From Deltaproteobacteria bacterium (lineage in GTDB: Bacteria; Desulfobacterota; Desulfobacteria; Desulfobacterales; ETH-SRB1): a DNA stretch of 5,874 bases. The notes below the pieces were generated by a model. That model did no database searches. It had not been told where the DNA came from and saw only the letters and a list, made by a program, of their open reading frames with translations. Position 1 is the stretch's first letter. The number at the start of each line of letters is the position of its first letter. The position numbers and the translations under genes were made by a program. Below are positions 4,495 through 5,874 of the stretch, piece after piece. Where the stretch lies: positions 1 through 5,874 of the forward strand of contig JAFCZU010000237.1 of the NCBI GenBank assembly GCA_019314185.1, read 5' to 3'.

Positions 4495-5613
4495 ATGGCT
4501 ATGAAAAGAGATCATCATTTATTTAAAAGAAAAGGGATTTATTATTTCCAGATGAATGGAGATAAGAAATCTCTTCATACATCATCGAAAGTTGAAGCAA
4601 GAAGGCTCCGAGATCAATATTTCAAAGAGATGCTACTCTACGGGCAATTGTTGTCTCAGAAAAGCGAACAGGAGGATAAAACGGTTCCTGAATTCGGTGA
4701 ATTGGCAACGAAATGGTTCGAATTGAAAAAAAACAAATTAAAGAAATCTACTATCATTGATTACAGAAACAGTTTGAACAACATTATCCTGCCGAGATTT
4801 GGGAACATTCCCGTTAGTGAGATTAGCTATCTTGATATTGAGACCTTTATTATGGATCTGAATGTGAAAAATAAGAGGGCAAAGAACATTTTGGTTCCGA
4901 TGCGAAATGTATTCAAAATCGCATTGCGAGAAGGATATATTCAACAAAATCCTGTCAATTTGTTAGATCCTATTCAGATTGAGAAACCCGAAATCGATCC
5001 ATTGTCGTTTGATGAGGTTCAACTGATAATACAGAATGTTAATCCTCATTACGCAAACTTTTTTAATGTGGCGTTTTTTACCGGAATGAGGTTTTCAGAA
5101 TTGGCCGCTCTGAAATGGAAAAAAGTCGATTTCAAGTTAGGCGTAATCAAGGTCAGGGAAGCGTCGGTGAGGGGTGAAGAGGACAGACCTAAAACACCCG
5201 GAAGCATACGGGATGTGAAAATGTTTCCTATGGTAATCAAGGCGTTGAAGGATCAGAAAAAAGTTACTTTTGGGAAAACACGCTGGGTGTTTGTCAATAT
5301 ATACGGGCGTCCCTTGGTGAGCCCATGCCCTTTAAGGAAAAAGGTCTGGAAAAAAGCTCTTGAAAAGTCTGATTTGAAATATCGTACATTGAGACAGACC
5401 CGGCATACATTTATCACTATGATGCTCGATGCCGGGGAACATATCGGATGGGTTGCCAGACAGGCAGGGCATACATCACCGAAAATGATCTTGGAGCGAT
5501 ATTATTCGTATATCAAGAATTATCAGGCTGAGGATGGACAGAAATTTTTGGAGAGGGTCTATAAACCGAATTCAGAAAAATCTGACAATTCTACCCCAAA
5601 TCTACCCCAGTAA
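4495..5613 (+). CDS. int: Tyrosine recombinase (phage-type integrase)
   Basis: A 372-residue site-specific recombinase of usual phage-integrase length. Residues 4-45 look like an arm-type DNA-binding region (GIYYFQMNGDKKSLHTSS). About 62-150 is the SAM-like core-binding domain (FGELATKWFELKK, then YRNSLNNIILPRFGNIPVSEI). About 170-345 is catalytic: Arg199 in FFTGMRFSELAAL, Lys233 in RPKTPGSIRDV, Arg303 in RQTRHTFI, His326 in GHTSPKM and the nucleophile Tyr336 in LERYY. The first His of the HxxR box is Arg300 here; such substitutions are known among phage integrases with a QTRHTF box. GGAGGG seven bases upstream selects ATG 4495 over a GTG at 4480. It lies 65 bases from the 3' end of tRNA-Pro, the expected position for a tRNA-targeting integrase, and would catalyse integration and excision with the HTH protein. 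Confidence 0.95.
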   Translation: MAMKRDHHLFKRKGIYYFQMNGDKKSLHTSSKVEARRLRDQYFKEMLLYGQLLSQKSEQEDKTVPEFGELATKWFELKKNKLKKSTIIDYRNSLNNIILPRFGNIPVSEISYLDIETFIMDLNVKNKRAKNILVPMRNVFKIALREGYIQQNPVNLLDPIQIEKPEIDPLSFDEVQLIIQNVNPHYANFFNVAFFTGMRFSELAALKWKKVDFKLGVIKVREASVRGEEDRPKTPGSIRDVKMFPMVIKALKDQKKVTFGKTRWVFVNIYGRPLVSPCPLRKKVWKKALEKSDLKYRTLRQTRHTFITMMLDAGEHIGWVARQAGHTSPKMILERYYSYIKNYQAEDGQKFLERVYKPNSEKSDNSTPNLPQ

Positions 5614-5614
5614 G

Positions 5615-5650
5615 AAAAAAGGGGAATTAGCCTGTTAGCTAACCCCCCTT
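5615..5650 (-). terminator. Rho-independent terminator between integrase and tRNA-Pro
   Basis: Stem AAGGGG (5619-5624) with CCCCTT (5645-5650) and inner stem TTAGC (5627-5631) with GCTAA (5638-5642), around a six-base loop and a small internal AA/CC loop. On the minus strand the hairpin runs into TTTTTT (5615-5620), a good terminator for the tRNA transcript. On the plus strand a T-run appears only about ten bases after the stem, so it would work less well for the integrase. Confidence 0.75.
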
Positions 5651-5677
5651 AAAGATTAAATTTTTTATCGGTATAGG

Positions 5678-5720
5678 TGGTCGGGACGACTGGATTTGAA
5701 CCAGCGACCCCAGCGTCCCG
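5678..5720. other. Inferred attachment site (attL or attR) in the 3' half of tRNA-Pro
   Basis: Integrases next to a tRNA 3' end normally recombine within the anticodon-to-3' end segment and restore the gene with element-borne sequence. That segment is 5678-5720 here. The crossover cannot be seen from one end, and I found no second copy of the tRNA 3' sequence in the window. The partner att site should be outside it, to the left. Confidence 0.5.
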
Positions 5721-5754
5721 AACGCTGTGCTCTACCAGGCTGAGCCACGTCCCG
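5678..5754 (-). tRNA. tRNA-Pro (anticodon CGG)
   Basis: Complete cloverleaf on the minus strand. The acceptor stem is CGGGACG with CGTCCCG. The D arm is GCTC/GAGC. The anticodon stem CAGCG/CGCTG encloses the loop TTCGGGA with anticodon CGG and the G37 typical of proline tRNAs. The variable loop is five bases. The T arm is GCTGG/CCAGT, closed in part by a wobble or mismatch at its end, with loop TTCAAAT. Discriminator A and an encoded CCA (5678-5680) follow. It decodes CCG codons. Its 3' end faces the integrase gene, marking it as the integration target. Confidence 0.97.
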
Positions 5755-5766
5755 ACTTCAGAAAAA

Positions 5767-5795
5767 TATTTATGCTACTATCTGAATATTGTCAA
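5767..5795 (-). promoter_or_regulatory. Predicted promoter of tRNA-Pro
   Basis: On the minus strand a perfect TTGACA (5790-5795) is followed by 17 bases and TAAATA (5767-5772); CATAAA two bases closer is an alternative -10. Initiation would fall near 5760, just before the mature tRNA 5' end at 5754. Confidence 0.55.
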
Positions 5796-5816
5796 TGGAA
5801 ATGTGTGAAAAAGCTA

Positions 5817-5859
5817 TTAGCCATTAGCGGTTAGCTCTTAGCTAAAGGCTAACTGCTAA
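5817..5859. repeat. Heptameric TTAGCNN repeat array forming a hairpin
   Basis: TTAGC recurs at 5817, 5824, 5831 and 5838, an exact seven-base period, followed by two inverted units GCTAA at 5848 and 5855, again seven apart. TTAGCGGTTAGC (5824-5835) pairs with GCTAACTGCTAA (5848-5859), 12 base pairs including one G-T, around a 12-base loop. It lies upstream of the tRNA promoter on the side away from the integrase. It resembles dispersed heptamer repeats known from some bacterial genomes. No function is evident. Confidence 0.75.
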
Positions 5860-5874
5860 AAATCTTCGATTTGA

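Noticed and set aside
4724..4736. A-rich slippery sequence (A AAA AAC) in the integrase gene
   Set aside because: The integrase frame continues intact to its full length, and no frameshifted product or stimulatory structure is apparent.

Overview
The window looks like the integrase-proximal end of a bacterial integrative element (genomic island or satellite-prophage-like) inserted at a tRNA-Pro gene. The DNA is AT-rich, uses standard bacterial Shine-Dalgarno signals, and encodes phage/plasmid-type proteins. The heptameric TTAGC repeats and the style of the integrase/HTH pair would fit a Gram-negative host such as a Desulfobacterota or proteobacterial lineage, but the taxonomic guess is weak.

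Left part (1-1577), minus strand. The window opens inside a secreted DNase I-like (endonuclease/exonuclease/phosphatase superfamily) protein: 104 N-terminal residues, with a signal peptide, a Cys-rich module and the first EEP motif. A 27-codon ORF with its own ribosome binding site ends 10 nt before it. Then come a perfect 67-bp tandem duplication (441-575), a doubtful small hydrophobic ORF, and a 218-residue protein with a C-terminal CGNR-like zinc finger, which has a plausible promoter at 1549-1577.

Right part (about 1700-5613), plus strand. A divergent promoter with three helically spaced AATGC repeats leads into an 8-codon ORF and a HIRAN-domain protein. A 186-nt gap full of inverted repeats follows. 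Its first hairpin loop holds a perfect 8-nt complement of the next gene's Shine-Dalgarno. The next gene encodes a 540-residue double methyltransferase: an N-terminal D12/Dam-like domain whose catalytic DPPY is DTSC, joined to a phage-type N6-adenine methyltransferase (PF05869-like) with an intact NPPY. A doubtful 80-codon ORF in a hairpin-rich stretch, an excisionase-like HTH protein and a tyrosine recombinase complete the cluster. The integrase faces the 3' end of a tRNA-Pro(CGG) gene on the minus strand, with a terminator between them. Heptameric TTAGC repeats lie upstream of the tRNA.

How the parts fit: the HTH protein and integrase would move the element in and out of tRNA-Pro. HIRAN (a DNA-end or damaged-DNA binding fold) and the double methyltransferase are the cargo or self-protection functions. 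The zinc-finger protein is a candidate regulator. No second tRNA-Pro 3' copy was found, so the far end of the element should lie to the left, outside the window. Whether the DNase I-like gene belongs to the element cannot be decided here. The best candidates for something undescribed are the half-degenerate methyltransferase fusion and the structured leader that could gate its translation.
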